Origin: Candidatus Marispirochaeta associata
GTDB taxonomy: Bacteria > Spirochaetota > Spirochaetia > JC444 > Marispirochaetaceae
NCBI GenBank assembly: GCA_001749745.1
Contig: JWTM01000263.1
Coordinates: forward strand, 1-64,000
DNA length: 64,000 bases
Direction: 5' to 3'
Shown: in pieces, positions 17,266 to 24,939 of the stretch
How positions within the stretch are numbered: the stretch's first letter is position 1
Layout of the letters: every line of letters begins with the position of its first letter
Position numbers and translations under genes: made by a program
Notes under the pieces: model-generated
What the model saw: the letters and a program-made list of their open reading frames with translations, nothing else
The model's database searches: none
Told to the model about the DNA's origin: nothing

Positions 17266-18984
17266 TTAGCGGCCTGCGGCTGCGCTCGCACCGGCGATGC
17301 GGCCGAAGGTCGTAATATCCGAAAGGGCATTTCCGCCGAGCCGGTTACCACCGTGAATTCCGCCGGTTACCTCACCGGCTGCATAGAGTCCGGGAACAGC
17401 ATTGCCTTCGCTGTCGATTACCCGGGCCTCGGTGTCGATCTTGATACCGCCCATGGTGTGGTGGACTGCGGGGCCTACCTCGACCATGTAGAAGGGGCCG
17501 TTTTCAAGCGCCCGGGGAAGGTCCGTACGGCCGAAATCGGCATCCGCACCGGCGACGACAAACCCGTTGTAGCGCTCGACGGTCGCCTTCAAAGCCTCGG
17601 CGTCGAGCTGCATCTCCTGGGCGATCTCCTCGATGCTGGCGGCTTCGGTCAGCAGACCGGCCTTGGCATACTTCTCGATGGCCGCCAGGGATTCCCGGAC
17701 GCCTTGATCAAAGAAGAGAAAAGCGGTCTGGCCTTCTTGGGCGAGTTCGGCGTCGGATACGACGTCCCGGGTTTCCAACTCGGAGATAAATCGTGCCGCG
17801 TCGCGGTTGACCAAGATCGCACCGTTACCCCGAACGGCTTCGGTGATCATCTTGTTTTTGACCGGGACCACGGTAGGGTGGGTCTGGATCTCTTCGATAT
17901 CGACCAGGGCGACATTGAAGGGAGCGACCAGGTCGAGGGCGTCTCCGGTAGCCCCGGGGTGATTGGTAGTGCCGAAGCCGGCAAGCTCGGGCTTGAAGTT
18001 GACGACTTTCTCCTGGCTGGCGCCGAAACCGCCGGTAGCGAGCACTACCGCTTTGGCCCTAACCCGGTAGGATCCGTCCTCCGTCTCTACCAGCACGCCG
18101 CTGACCGCGCCATTCTCGCTCAACAGCTCGACAACCTTATGCTCAGTGCGGATCTCGACCCCTGCGCTGTCGGCAACCTTCTGCAGCGTGCCCGCGAGAT
18201 GGGCTCCCACAGCCTTACCGCCGGTGGGGCGGTGGGCTCGATTGGCGGAGGCGCCGCCCATCCGACCAACGTCGCTCAGATCGGTACCGTTCTCCTTGAG
18301 CCATTCCACGGTCTCCGCTGACCGGTTGGCGAGAATACGCACCAGCTCGGGGTCGTTCATCTCTTTGCCGCCCTTCATGGTGTCCTGATAGTAGGTCTCT
18401 ACAGAATCTTCGATCCCCAGGGCCTCCTGGGAGCTGGTCTCTGCGGCATTGAGACCGCCGGTGGCGTAGTTGGTATTTCCCCCCGCCACGGCCATCTTTT
18501 CCAGGATCAGCACGGTGGCGCCGTTGCTTTTGGCTTCAATCGCCGCCGACAGCCCGGCCCCGCCGGAACCGACCACGACTACATCGACCTCGATATCGTC
18601 ATAGACGGCGGCGCTATCTTCTGCGACGGCAGACTGGGTCGAACCGACCATAGCTTGAGCCAGGGCGGCCTGTATGGCAGCGATTACACCGGTGGAGGTC
18701 TCGGTGGCGCCGCTGACCGCATCGATCTCGCCGCTATTCTTCTCAATTGCCTCGTCGATCAGGTTATTGATGGCGGGAAGGGCGAATTCGGACTCGGAAC
18801 TCTCGACTAGTTCTATGTTGGTGATCTTCTTTTCCGATACGGTTACGGCCATCGTGATCTGACCGCCGTGACCTTCGCCGGCGCCGGTATAGGTACCCGC
18901 TTGGTAGCGGGCTGTCCCGCAAGCACCAAAAATGAGAGCCGCTGCCAGAATCAGCAGGGCCAGAACAATTCGTTTGCTGTGCAT
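17266..18984 (-). CDS. Lipoprotein FMN/FAD fumarate-reductase-like flavoprotein
   Basis: A 572-residue protein with a lipobox ending FGAC (Cys22), an FMN-binding domain (residues about 30-110) with the covalent flavinylation motif DAVSGATETS (Thr94 likely modified by ApbE), and an FAD_binding_2 domain starting VDVVVVGSGGAGLSAAIEA. Active-site residues of soluble fumarate reductases are present: IQTHPT, ITEAVRG, ETRD, VHHTMGG and NRLGGN. Such proteins reduce fumarate, urocanate or related enoates outside the inner membrane, taking electrons through the FMN. GAGGAG lies 6 bases before the ATG. An inverted repeat and a clear promoter lie upstream. Confidence 0.9.
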   Translation of the reverse strand: MHSKRIVLALLILAAALIFGACGTARYQAGTYTGAGEGHGGQITMAVTVSEKKITNIELVESSESEFALPAINNLIDEAIEKNSGEIDAVSGATETSTGVIAAIQAALAQAMVGSTQSAVAEDSAAVYDDIEVDVVVVGSGGAGLSAAIEAKSNGATVLILEKMAVAGGNTNYATGGLNAAETSSQEALGIEDSVETYYQDTMKGGKEMNDPELVRILANRSAETVEWLKENGTDLSDVGRMGGASANRAHRPTGGKAVGAHLAGTLQKVADSAGVEIRTEHKVVELLSENGAVSGVLVETEDGSYRVRAKAVVLATGGFGASQEKVVNFKPELAGFGTTNHPGATGDALDLVAPFNVALVDIEEIQTHPTVVPVKNKMITEAVRGNGAILVNRDAARFISELETRDVVSDAELAQEGQTAFLFFDQGVRESLAAIEKYAKAGLLTEAASIEEIAQEMQLDAEALKATVERYNGFVVAGADADFGRTDLPRALENGPFYMVEVGPAVHHTMGGIKIDTEARVIDSEGNAVPGLYAAGEVTGGIHGGNRLGGNALSDITTFGRIAGASAAAGR

Positions 18985-18997
18985 AATCGCTCCTCGT

Positions 18998-19018
18998 TAT
19001 TCTCAATTTATGAGAATA
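18998..19018. promoter_or_regulatory. Inverted repeat in the leader of the FMN/FAD flavoprotein gene
   Basis: TATTCTCA and TGAGAATA are a perfect 8-bp inverted repeat around a 5-base centre. It lies between the predicted transcription start and the ribosome binding site, so it could be an operator or a leader hairpin. Confidence 0.55.
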
Positions 19019-19038
19019 GATAAATATTTAACGATTGG

Positions 19039-19067
19039 AGCTTACGGGATCAGCCCAAATATGACAA
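19039..19067 (-). promoter_or_regulatory. Promoter of the FMN/FAD flavoprotein gene
   Basis: On the minus strand TTGTCA (19067-19062), 17 bases, TAAGCT (19044-19039), giving a leader of about 48 bases. Confidence 0.55.
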
Positions 19068-19117
19068 GATTTTTAATCTTACTGTTTTTAATGGTCTTTT
19101 TGGTCTGAGGGCGTCTC

Positions 19118-19555
19118 TTAGGCCATCATCGGGCTGCGGATGGAAAAGAGCGGCTGAACCTCAACATTGCCGCGGATCATATGCCAGACGGGGCAGTAGC
19201 TGTTCTCCGCCAGAAAAAAGGCCTTCAGCATATCCTCCCGGTTCGTATCGGGGGAGTCGATGCTAAAATTGAGATAGATCTGTTTGAAGGTATAAGGCTC
19301 GTCGTAGTCGCGAATGCCGGTAGCTTTGACCTCGATGCCTTCCAGATGTCGGTTTAATTCGCGCAGATAGCGGGTAACAGCCGTGGCGCAGCAGTCGGCC
19401 AGGCTCATCAAAAAGAGCTGCAGCGCCGAATATCCCTCGCAGGTCCCCGATTCATCCGGTGCATCGAGAAGTACCGGCGTGTTGAGCCCCGATTCGGCCC
19501 GGAATTTCAGATCGTCATCCACTAGAATAATGTGCGCTTCCATTTTCTCCTTCAT
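19118..19555 (-). CDS. OsmC/Ohr-family peroxiredoxin-like protein
   Basis: A 145-residue OsmC-fold protein. The two conserved cysteines of the family are present: Cys55 in SLADCCATAV and Cys121 in AENSYCPVWHMI. These reduce organic hydroperoxides or related oxidants in OsmC/Ohr proteins. It belongs to the YhfA-like OsmC branch rather than classical Ohr, judged by the CPVWHM ending. GAGGAGG lies 6 bases before the ATG at 19555, so the longer in-frame version from 19612 is rejected. It is transcribed away from an AraC-type regulator, which may control it. Confidence 0.85.
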   Translation of the reverse strand: MKEKMEAHIILVDDDLKFRAESGLNTPVLLDAPDESGTCEGYSALQLFLMSLADCCATAVTRYLRELNRHLEGIEVKATGIRDYDEPYTFKQIYLNFSIDSPDTNREDMLKAFFLAENSYCPVWHMIRGNVEVQPLFSIRSPMMA

Positions 19556-19659
19556 TGTATCCTCCTCGATTATGCCTCTATGTAGATAGGATATGAATCT
19601 TTCTCTACTCAAGCTTCATGCGGTCGGACCAAAATTTATGGAAATCGGACATGAAACTA

Positions 19660-19688
19660 TCGCCAGCGCTCGATGAGGCTGCTATACT
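19660..19688 (+). promoter_or_regulatory. Candidate promoter of the AraC regulator
   Basis: TCGCCA (19660-19665), 17 bases, TATACT (19683-19688). Confidence 0.4.
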
Positions 19689-19717
19689 GAATAAGGAGGG
19701 TGTCCGGGAGGCGCCTG

Positions 19718-20545
19718 GTGACTATTCAAAACGATGATTATCTCGGACTATCTAATTTTGATAGCTTTGTAGCCGTACCGATTCGCGGCCGGATGGAAAG
19801 GTTCTCGACCGAGGATAATCACTTTCATCGCTATACTCAATTTATCTGGATCATCAACGGTATTACCATGCTCCAGGGGGCGTCTCACAGACAACCCCTC
19901 TACGGGGCAATGTGCGCCCTGATTCCGGCGGGAAAACCGCATCGTTCACTGGTTATCGGCAAACCCGTTGAGTATTTGAGCCTTAACCTCCGTCCCTGCC
20001 TCTTTCCCGCCGCAGAGATAGGGGTCTTTTACCTGAGTCCCCTCAGTATTCAGCTCCTAACCAGGATGGGAGCGAGAGACGGTCAGAGCCTGGAGGAGGG
20101 AGTCGAATACCAGTGCTTAAGGCTTTTTTTGAACCTGGTTCACGAGGAGATATCGGCCTCGAGCTTCAAGCTTGAATTTCCCGTCGCCGAAAGCGAACTC
20201 GGCAGAAAGGTGGTGGAGTATATCGATTCCCACTACAGCGAAGAGTGCCATATGCAGGAGCTGAGTGAAGCCCTCTGCTATTCGGAACGGCATATCGCCC
20301 GGATCTTTCGCGGGGACCTCGGCCTATCCGTGCATGAGTATCTGCGGATGTATCGGATATTTCGAGCCTCGATTATGCTCCGTGAACAGGGACAGACCGC
20401 TACGGAGGCCGCCTTGAATTGCGGCTATCAGTCCCTCTCCTGCTTCTATACCGATTTCAAGCGGATCTTTCATCAGCCTCCGGCTGAATTCGGCCGGCAT
20501 CGAATTTCAAGGCCCCAGGCTCCGGGCAGCACTTTCGCCCGCTAA
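19718..20545 (+). CDS. AraC-family transcriptional regulator
   Basis: A 275-residue regulator with an N-terminal cupin-like sensor (FHRYTQFIWIINGITMLQG, LIPAGKPHRSL) and a C-terminal AraC DNA-binding domain with two helix-turn-helix motifs (MQELSEALCYSERHIARIFR and TATEAALNCGYQSLSCFYTD). GTG at 19718 has GGGAGG 5 bases upstream; a GTG at 19700 is in frame but directly abuts the AAGGAGG. The regulated gene may be the divergent OsmC gene. Its 3' end overlaps the convergent BaiN-like gene by 39 bases. Confidence 0.85.
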   Translation: MTIQNDDYLGLSNFDSFVAVPIRGRMERFSTEDNHFHRYTQFIWIINGITMLQGASHRQPLYGAMCALIPAGKPHRSLVIGKPVEYLSLNLRPCLFPAAEIGVFYLSPLSIQLLTRMGARDGQSLEEGVEYQCLRLFLNLVHEEISASSFKLEFPVAESELGRKVVEYIDSHYSEECHMQELSEALCYSERHIARIFRGDLGLSVHEYLRMYRIFRASIMLREQGQTATEAALNCGYQSLSCFYTDFKRIFHQPPAEFGRHRISRPQAPGSTFAR

Positions 20546-21748
20546 GTGCCCGGTGGAGAAGGCGGCCTGCAGGTTGAAACCGCCGCTGTCGCCGTCGATA
20601 TCGATCATCTCCCCGGCGAAGTAGAGTCCCGGGACGAGACGGCTCTCCATGGTCTTGGGATTGATCTCCTCCCGGGAGACCCCGCCCACGGTAACCATGG
20701 CCCGCTTAAATCCGCCCAGTTTGCGAATGGGGTAGTCGATACTGCAAAGAGCCGTGAGAACGGCGTGCCGTTCGCTGCGGGAGAGCTCCGCGGCCCGCGA
20801 GTCGGGGGCGATACCCTGCTCGCGAAGCAGGGCGGCGAAAAGACGCTCCGGAGCGCTGAAGAGTTCCGCCGCTCCGAGCAGGCGTCGCTTACCGTTCCGC
20901 TCTATCCAGCGCAGGAGCTCGGTTTCCGCGTTCTTGCCGAGGCCGGAGAAATCGGGTCGGAGGCGGTCACCCGCTTGCATTAAACGGCTTCCATCGAGGA
21001 TGACCGGACCGGAGAAGCCGCGATGGGTTATCAGGAGGTCTCCCTCGAGGGAGGCTACCCCTCTATCGTCGCGCTTGAGTACGATTCGGCATCCGGGGAG
21101 GGATATCCCGGCCAGGTCGGAGAGGGGAAAGGGATCTATTACCGCATCGGTCAAGCCGGGGCGCGGTTCAATTAGGGTATGGCCGAGCTCCCGGACTAAA
21201 CGGAATCCGCTGCCGTCGGAGCCGGTTCCGGGGTAGGAGGCGCCGCCGCAGGCGAGAATCAGAGATCGGGTATCGAAACTCTCTCTTCCCGTGGAGAGAC
21301 GAAACCCGCGGGGAATGGCTTCGACGGCGGAAATCCGTCGGCTTGTTAAGAGTTCGACGCCGTAGGTTTTGCACCCTTGTAGAAGCAGATCGCGCACATC
21401 CCGGGCGCGGCGGGAGGCGGGAAAGATCTTGCCGGACGCTTCTGTTTCGAAGCGCATTCCTTCCGCGCGGAACTGATCCAGGAGAGCCTCCGGCGGAAAC
21501 TCCCATAAAGCGGGTTTCAGGAAGCGTCCGGCGGCGGCGTAGCGATCGAGGAATTCGCCCACCGATCCGGTATGGGTAATGTTACACTGTCCCGAACCGG
21601 TAATCAGGAGCTTTCGCGCGGGACCGGTCATGGCCTCTATGAGCAGCACGTACGCAGCCTTTCCGGCGGCAGCATGCATAGCCGCACCCGCCGATATCGC
21701 GGCCTGCAATCCGGCCGGTCCCGCACCAACCACGGTAAGATCAATCAT
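20507..21748 (-). CDS. BaiN/HI0933-like NAD(P)/FAD-dependent oxidoreductase
   Basis: A 413-residue flavoprotein of the HI0933/YhiN family. It starts with a dinucleotide-binding loop VVGAGPAGLQAAISAG, followed by the family motif ITGSGQCNITH, LILACGGASYPGTGSDGSG and a C-terminal VTVGGVSREEINPKTMES plus FAGEMIDIDGDSGGFNLQAA. A characterised relative, BaiN, reduces bile-acid intermediates; the substrate here is unknown. The ATG at 21748 follows a predicted -10 box by only 6 bases, and the sequence in between (GGGGCC) is a weak ribosome binding site at best. A longer in-frame version to 21829 would read through that promoter. Confidence 0.85.
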   Translation of the reverse strand: MIDLTVVGAGPAGLQAAISAGAAMHAAAGKAAYVLLIEAMTGPARKLLITGSGQCNITHTGSVGEFLDRYAAAGRFLKPALWEFPPEALLDQFRAEGMRFETEASGKIFPASRRARDVRDLLLQGCKTYGVELLTSRRISAVEAIPRGFRLSTGRESFDTRSLILACGGASYPGTGSDGSGFRLVRELGHTLIEPRPGLTDAVIDPFPLSDLAGISLPGCRIVLKRDDRGVASLEGDLLITHRGFSGPVILDGSRLMQAGDRLRPDFSGLGKNAETELLRWIERNGKRRLLGAAELFSAPERLFAALLREQGIAPDSRAAELSRSERHAVLTALCSIDYPIRKLGGFKRAMVTVGGVSREEINPKTMESRLVPGLYFAGEMIDIDGDSGGFNLQAAFSTGHLAGESAARSLGP

Positions 21749-21754
21749 GGCCCC

Positions 21755-21784
21755 AGTGTAGTCGTTGGGAAGCGAGCGCGTCCA
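21755..21784 (-). promoter_or_regulatory. Candidate leaderless promoter of the BaiN-like gene
   Basis: On the minus strand TGGACG (21784-21779), 18 bases, TACACT (21760-21755), then 6 bases to the ATG at 21748. Confidence 0.5.
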
Positions 21785-21802
21785 GCGGGAGCTCGCAGTC
21801 GC

Positions 21803-21830
21803 TTGACCAGATATGAGTGGGGTGTACAAT
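21803..21830 (+). promoter_or_regulatory. Leaderless promoter of the sensor kinase gene
   Basis: TTGACC (21803-21808), 16 bases, TACAAT (21825-21830), then 6 bases to the ATG at 21837. No Shine-Dalgarno sequence exists between them, so transcription would begin at the start codon. Confidence 0.65.
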
Positions 21831-21836
21831 TACCCG

Positions 21837-23048
21837 ATGGAGATTCTGAACCGTTGGCGGCGCTGGGGACTTATCGTTCTTATTCTCTGGGAGATGTTTT
21901 CCGATTCTGAGGCCTTCCTCTCTGCCTATCTGGGATCGGGTACCATACTTGTGCTTACGGTCTGCATACTCTATTCACTCCTGGGAACCGGCAGAATAGG
22001 TGGGGGTGCCGATCTCATTATCTCTTGTATGGAAGCTCCTCTTGTCCTCGTGATTGCACTCATAAGCGGACATGCAACGGTTCTAATCTTTATTCCGCTA
22101 ACCGCTATCGGCATCGGGGAAGAGCTTCAGGAGCACGATCAGCGGTGGCAGAGGATTGTCTCCGTCGCGCTCCCGCTGCTGCCGATCTCGGCATTCTTAG
22201 CAAGCCCGTTTATCCCCAGATCCAGCGGGGCTGGCGGCTCCGAGTTTCTGGTGGCGGCATTCTCCGCTGCGGCGGGGATATGGTATCCTCGCCTGAGGAT
22301 GAAGATGGAGTTGTCCCGGAGTGCGGCGCTTCGAAAGAGTCTGGCCGGTAAGGAAGCGATTTTATCAACCTTGGCCCATGAGGTTCGGACGCCGATAACC
22401 GTTATCCAGTCGACTGCGGAGATTATGAAGGAGGGGCGCACGGGGGAGCTCTCGAAAACGCAGCGGGATTTCCTCGATTCGATAACCTCCAGCGCTCGGC
22501 GATTGATAACCTTTTCGGAGAACATCCTGGCCAGCATAAAGGTCGAGAGCGATCTCTTTGCCGTGCGTATGATGCCGGTTGACCTGCGGGGCATTATCAA
22601 GGATGTGGCCGCCCATATGGGGCCTGTGCTGGAAGAGAAGCAGCAGTCGCTGCGCTATACCTTTCCGAAACTCCTCTCCCGGCCGGAGGTGGATGCCGCC
22701 TGGATTCACCAAGTGCTGGTAAATCTCGTTCATAACGCCTCCAAACATCTCTCCAGCGGCGGCAGGATAATCATCGCCGTCAACGAAAACGAACAGTGCA
22801 TCGTCGTTTCGGTAAGCGATGACGGCAGCGGAATCAAGACGGAGGAGCGCATCCGGGTCTTTGACGAATACTTTCAGGGGGACGAGTATGCTGAATCCAG
22901 ATTGGAAGGAGCAGGTCTGGGCCTGGCTATCGTTAAGAGGGTAGTTGAGAAACACCAGGGTAAGGTCTATGTCGGCTCCGTCAAGGGGCATGGTACGACG
23001 GTATCCTTCACCCTTCCGAAAAAACATCCCGGCGTAGAGTACGCGTAA
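21837..23048 (+). CDS. Membrane sensor histidine kinase (pairs with the OmpR-type regulator)
   Basis: A 403-residue kinase. Residues 10-150 contain five or so membrane helices with very short loops, so the stimulus is probably sensed within the membrane or through a partner. There is no PAS or HAMP domain. The kinase core has His181 in STLAHEVRTPITVIQS, an N-box VLVNLVHNASKHL, DDGSGIK and a G-box EGAGLGLAIVKRVV. The ATG at 21837 fits a leaderless promoter; an ATG at 21813 is inside that promoter. It is followed after 14 bases by its response regulator and then by an Afu-type transporter operon, its likely target. Confidence 0.88.
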   Translation: MEILNRWRRWGLIVLILWEMFSDSEAFLSAYLGSGTILVLTVCILYSLLGTGRIGGGADLIISCMEAPLVLVIALISGHATVLIFIPLTAIGIGEELQEHDQRWQRIVSVALPLLPISAFLASPFIPRSSGAGGSEFLVAAFSAAAGIWYPRLRMKMELSRSAALRKSLAGKEAILSTLAHEVRTPITVIQSTAEIMKEGRTGELSKTQRDFLDSITSSARRLITFSENILASIKVESDLFAVRMMPVDLRGIIKDVAAHMGPVLEEKQQSLRYTFPKLLSRPEVDAAWIHQVLVNLVHNASKHLSSGGRIIIAVNENEQCIVVSVSDDGSGIKTEERIRVFDEYFQGDEYAESRLEGAGLGLAIVKRVVEKHQGKVYVGSVKGHGTTVSFTLPKKHPGVEYA

Positions 23049-23062
23049 GGTAAGTGGAGCAG

Positions 23063-23764
23063 ATGGAAGAGCAGAAAGCGGCCAGGATTTTAATTGTTGA
23101 CGACGAGCATCATATCCTCAAGGTTCTAACCTTTCTCTTGCGGGATGAAGGCTACGCGGTAGAGACTGCCGAAACCGGTGAAGAGGCGCTTGATCGCTGC
23201 CGTCTGAGCGAACCGGATCTGGTTATTCTCGACCTGGGTCTTCCCGGAATGGATGGCCTGGAGGTATGCAAGCAGCTGTGCGAAGCCGAGATTCCCGTAC
23301 TGATTCTCAGCAGTCATGACGAGGAACAGTATGTTATTGCCGGCTTGGAAACCGGGGCCATGGATTATGTCCGCAAACCGTTCAATCATCGTGAATTAAT
23401 CCTCCGGGTTGCAAATCTGGTCGATCGAGGGACCTCCCGCAGGGCAAGCTGTTTCTGCGCCGGCGATCTTGTTCTCGATCCCGAACGGGAGGAGCTCAGG
23501 CGCGGCGAAGAGCTCATCCACTTGACGCCCACGGAGTATCAACTCCTCCATTTTCTGATGCACCGGGCGGGGGCTCTGGTATCGGTAGAAGATATTCTGC
23601 AGCGTGTATGGGGGACTCAAGAGTGGGATGGAGCCCGGCAGCTGGTAAAGGTCAATATTCAACGTCTGCGCCAGAAAATAGAGTCCGATCCGCATAATCC
23701 GGAATATATACTCAATCAATGGGGGCGGGGGTACCGCTTCGGCCCGGCTGTTACTGTTTCGTAA
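23063..23764 (+). CDS. OmpR/PhoB-family response regulator
   Basis: A 233-residue regulator: receiver domain with DDE at 13-15, phospho-acceptor Asp57 in LVILDLGLPGMDG and the KPF lysine, then a winged-helix Trans_reg_C domain (LTPTEYQLLHFLMHRAGALV ... VKVNIQRLRQKIE ... GRGYRF). It follows the kinase gene closely. GTG at 23054 is an alternative start three codons upstream. Directly after its stop codon lie 11-bp-spaced direct repeats of the sort bound by PhoB-type regulators, in front of the Afu-type binding-protein gene. It therefore most likely activates that transporter. Confidence 0.9.
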   Translation: MEEQKAARILIVDDEHHILKVLTFLLRDEGYAVETAETGEEALDRCRLSEPDLVILDLGLPGMDGLEVCKQLCEAEIPVLILSSHDEEQYVIAGLETGAMDYVRKPFNHRELILRVANLVDRGTSRRASCFCAGDLVLDPEREELRRGEELIHLTPTEYQLLHFLMHRAGALVSVEDILQRVWGTQEWDGARQLVKVNIQRLRQKIESDPHNPEYILNQWGRGYRFGPAVTVS

Positions 23765-23787
23765 CTTCTTTGTAACCGAATTGTTTC
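23750..23787 (+). promoter_or_regulatory. Pho-box-like direct repeats upstream of the Afu-type operon
   Basis: GTTAC (23750), GTAAC (23761), GTAAC (23772) and GTTTC (23783) recur at exact 11-base intervals, one helical turn, directly upstream of the -35 box. This is the binding layout of PhoB/OmpR-family activators. Confidence 0.6.
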
Positions 23788-23816
23788 TTGTCGATCCTCC
23801 CATTCCGTCTCACAAT
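23788..23816 (+). promoter_or_regulatory. Promoter of the Afu-type ABC operon
   Basis: TTGTCG (23788-23793), 17 bases, CACAAT (23811-23816). The imperfect hexamers fit an activator-dependent promoter and the direct repeats abut the -35 box. Confidence 0.5.
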
Positions 23817-23855
23817 GAGTTAAGCATCTATTCACAAATACCAGGAGGAATGCTT

Positions 23856-24881
23856 ATGAAGAAGGTACTCTGTTTATCTCTCACAGTTTTATTGCTGGCG
23901 ATGTCGGTTTTCGCCGGCGGATCCCAGGATTCAGCCGGACGGATTACCGCCTATACGACCTTGGATGAGGAGCTGGCCCGCAGGGTCTTTGCCGCATTCA
24001 CGGAGGAGACGGGAATTCAGGTCGATTGGGTACGACTCTCTACTGGAGAGTGTGTCGCTCGCTTGGAAGCCGAAAAGGAGAATCCCCAGGCCAGCATCTG
24101 GTACGGAGGCGTTGGCCTTGGCCATATCGAAGCCAAGAATAAAGGGCTCACCATGCCCTACGATTCTCCCGCAGCCGGCATGCCCGATCAGTTCCGGGAT
24201 GCCGATAGATACTGGGCCGGCATCTATGCAGGTCCTCTCTGTTTCGAAAGCAACACCCAGCAGCTGGAGCGCTTCAACCTGACTGCGCCCCGCTCGTGGG
24301 AAGAGTTGGCCGATCCCAAGTATGAGGGTCATGTACAGATGGCAAACCCGGGCTCATCCGGTACCGCCTACAATGTTCTGGCGACCATGGTCAATCTTTA
24401 CGGCGAGGATGAGGCGTTTGAATATATGAAGCGCCTGGACCGCAATATTACCCAGTATACTCGTTCGGGATCCGCGCCCGGCAAGAGCGCTGCCATCGGC
24501 GAGATCACCGTCGCTATCGGCTACGCCCACGACGGCGTCAAACTGGTAAACGAAGGTTATCCGCTGGAGATCACCTTTCCTTCGGAAGGTACCGGCTATG
24601 AGGTCGCGTCCATCAGCTTAATCAAGAACGGACCCGAAGAGGAACTCGAGGCGGCCAAACAGCTCTATGATTGGGCCCTGGGCGAGACCGCGGCGGAAAT
24701 CTACACCACCGCCTTCTCTGTACCCTTTGTGGATGTTCCGCTGCCGAAGGGTGCGCTTCCCATCAGCGAGGTGAACACCATTGTACAAGACGACGAGTGG
24801 GCGGCGGCAAATAAAACCCGGCTGGTCGAGAAGTGGAATGAGGTGATCGGCGGGGAAGCCCGTACCGAAGCAAAGAAATAG
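23856..24881 (+). CDS. afuA: Afu/Fbp-type ABC substrate-binding protein
   Basis: A 341-residue exported binding protein of the ferric/hexose-phosphate/phosphonate type, with a signal peptide of about 22 residues (KKVLCLSLTVLLLAMSVFA). Conserved family segments are ITAYTTLDEELARRVFAAF, PRSWEELADPKYEGHVQMA and EGTGYEVASISLIKNGP. The twin tyrosines that bind Fe(III) in FbpA are not visible; the equivalent region reads EITVAIGYAHDGVKLV. This favours a phosphorylated organic ligand such as a sugar phosphate or phosphonate over free iron. Regulation by the upstream PhoB-like pair agrees with that, but the ligand is an inference. AGGAGG lies 7 bases before the ATG at 23856. Confidence 0.82.
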   Translation: MKKVLCLSLTVLLLAMSVFAGGSQDSAGRITAYTTLDEELARRVFAAFTEETGIQVDWVRLSTGECVARLEAEKENPQASIWYGGVGLGHIEAKNKGLTMPYDSPAAGMPDQFRDADRYWAGIYAGPLCFESNTQQLERFNLTAPRSWEELADPKYEGHVQMANPGSSGTAYNVLATMVNLYGEDEAFEYMKRLDRNITQYTRSGSAPGKSAAIGEITVAIGYAHDGVKLVNEGYPLEITFPSEGTGYEVASISLIKNGPEEELEAAKQLYDWALGETAAEIYTTAFSVPFVDVPLPKGALPISEVNTIVQDDEWAAANKTRLVEKWNEVIGGEARTEAKK

Positions 24882-24888
24882 TTCAATT

Positions 24889-24916
24889 CTGCGGCGGACG
24901 GATTTGTTCGCCGCAG
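24889..24916 (+). other. Intercistronic stem-loop between binding-protein and permease genes
   Basis: CTGCGGCG (24889-24896) pairs perfectly with CGCCGCAG (24909-24916). Only short T stretches follow, so it is more likely a stability or partial-termination hairpin than a full stop. Confidence 0.7.
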
Positions 24917-24939
24917 CCTTCTAATCAAGGAGAGTTTCT

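Noticed and set aside
17194..18321. 375-codon open frame on the plus strand
   Set aside because: It lies entirely opposite the FMN/FAD flavoprotein gene, whose motifs are unmistakable. The antisense product has no recognisable domain, and high-GC codon use explains the open frame.
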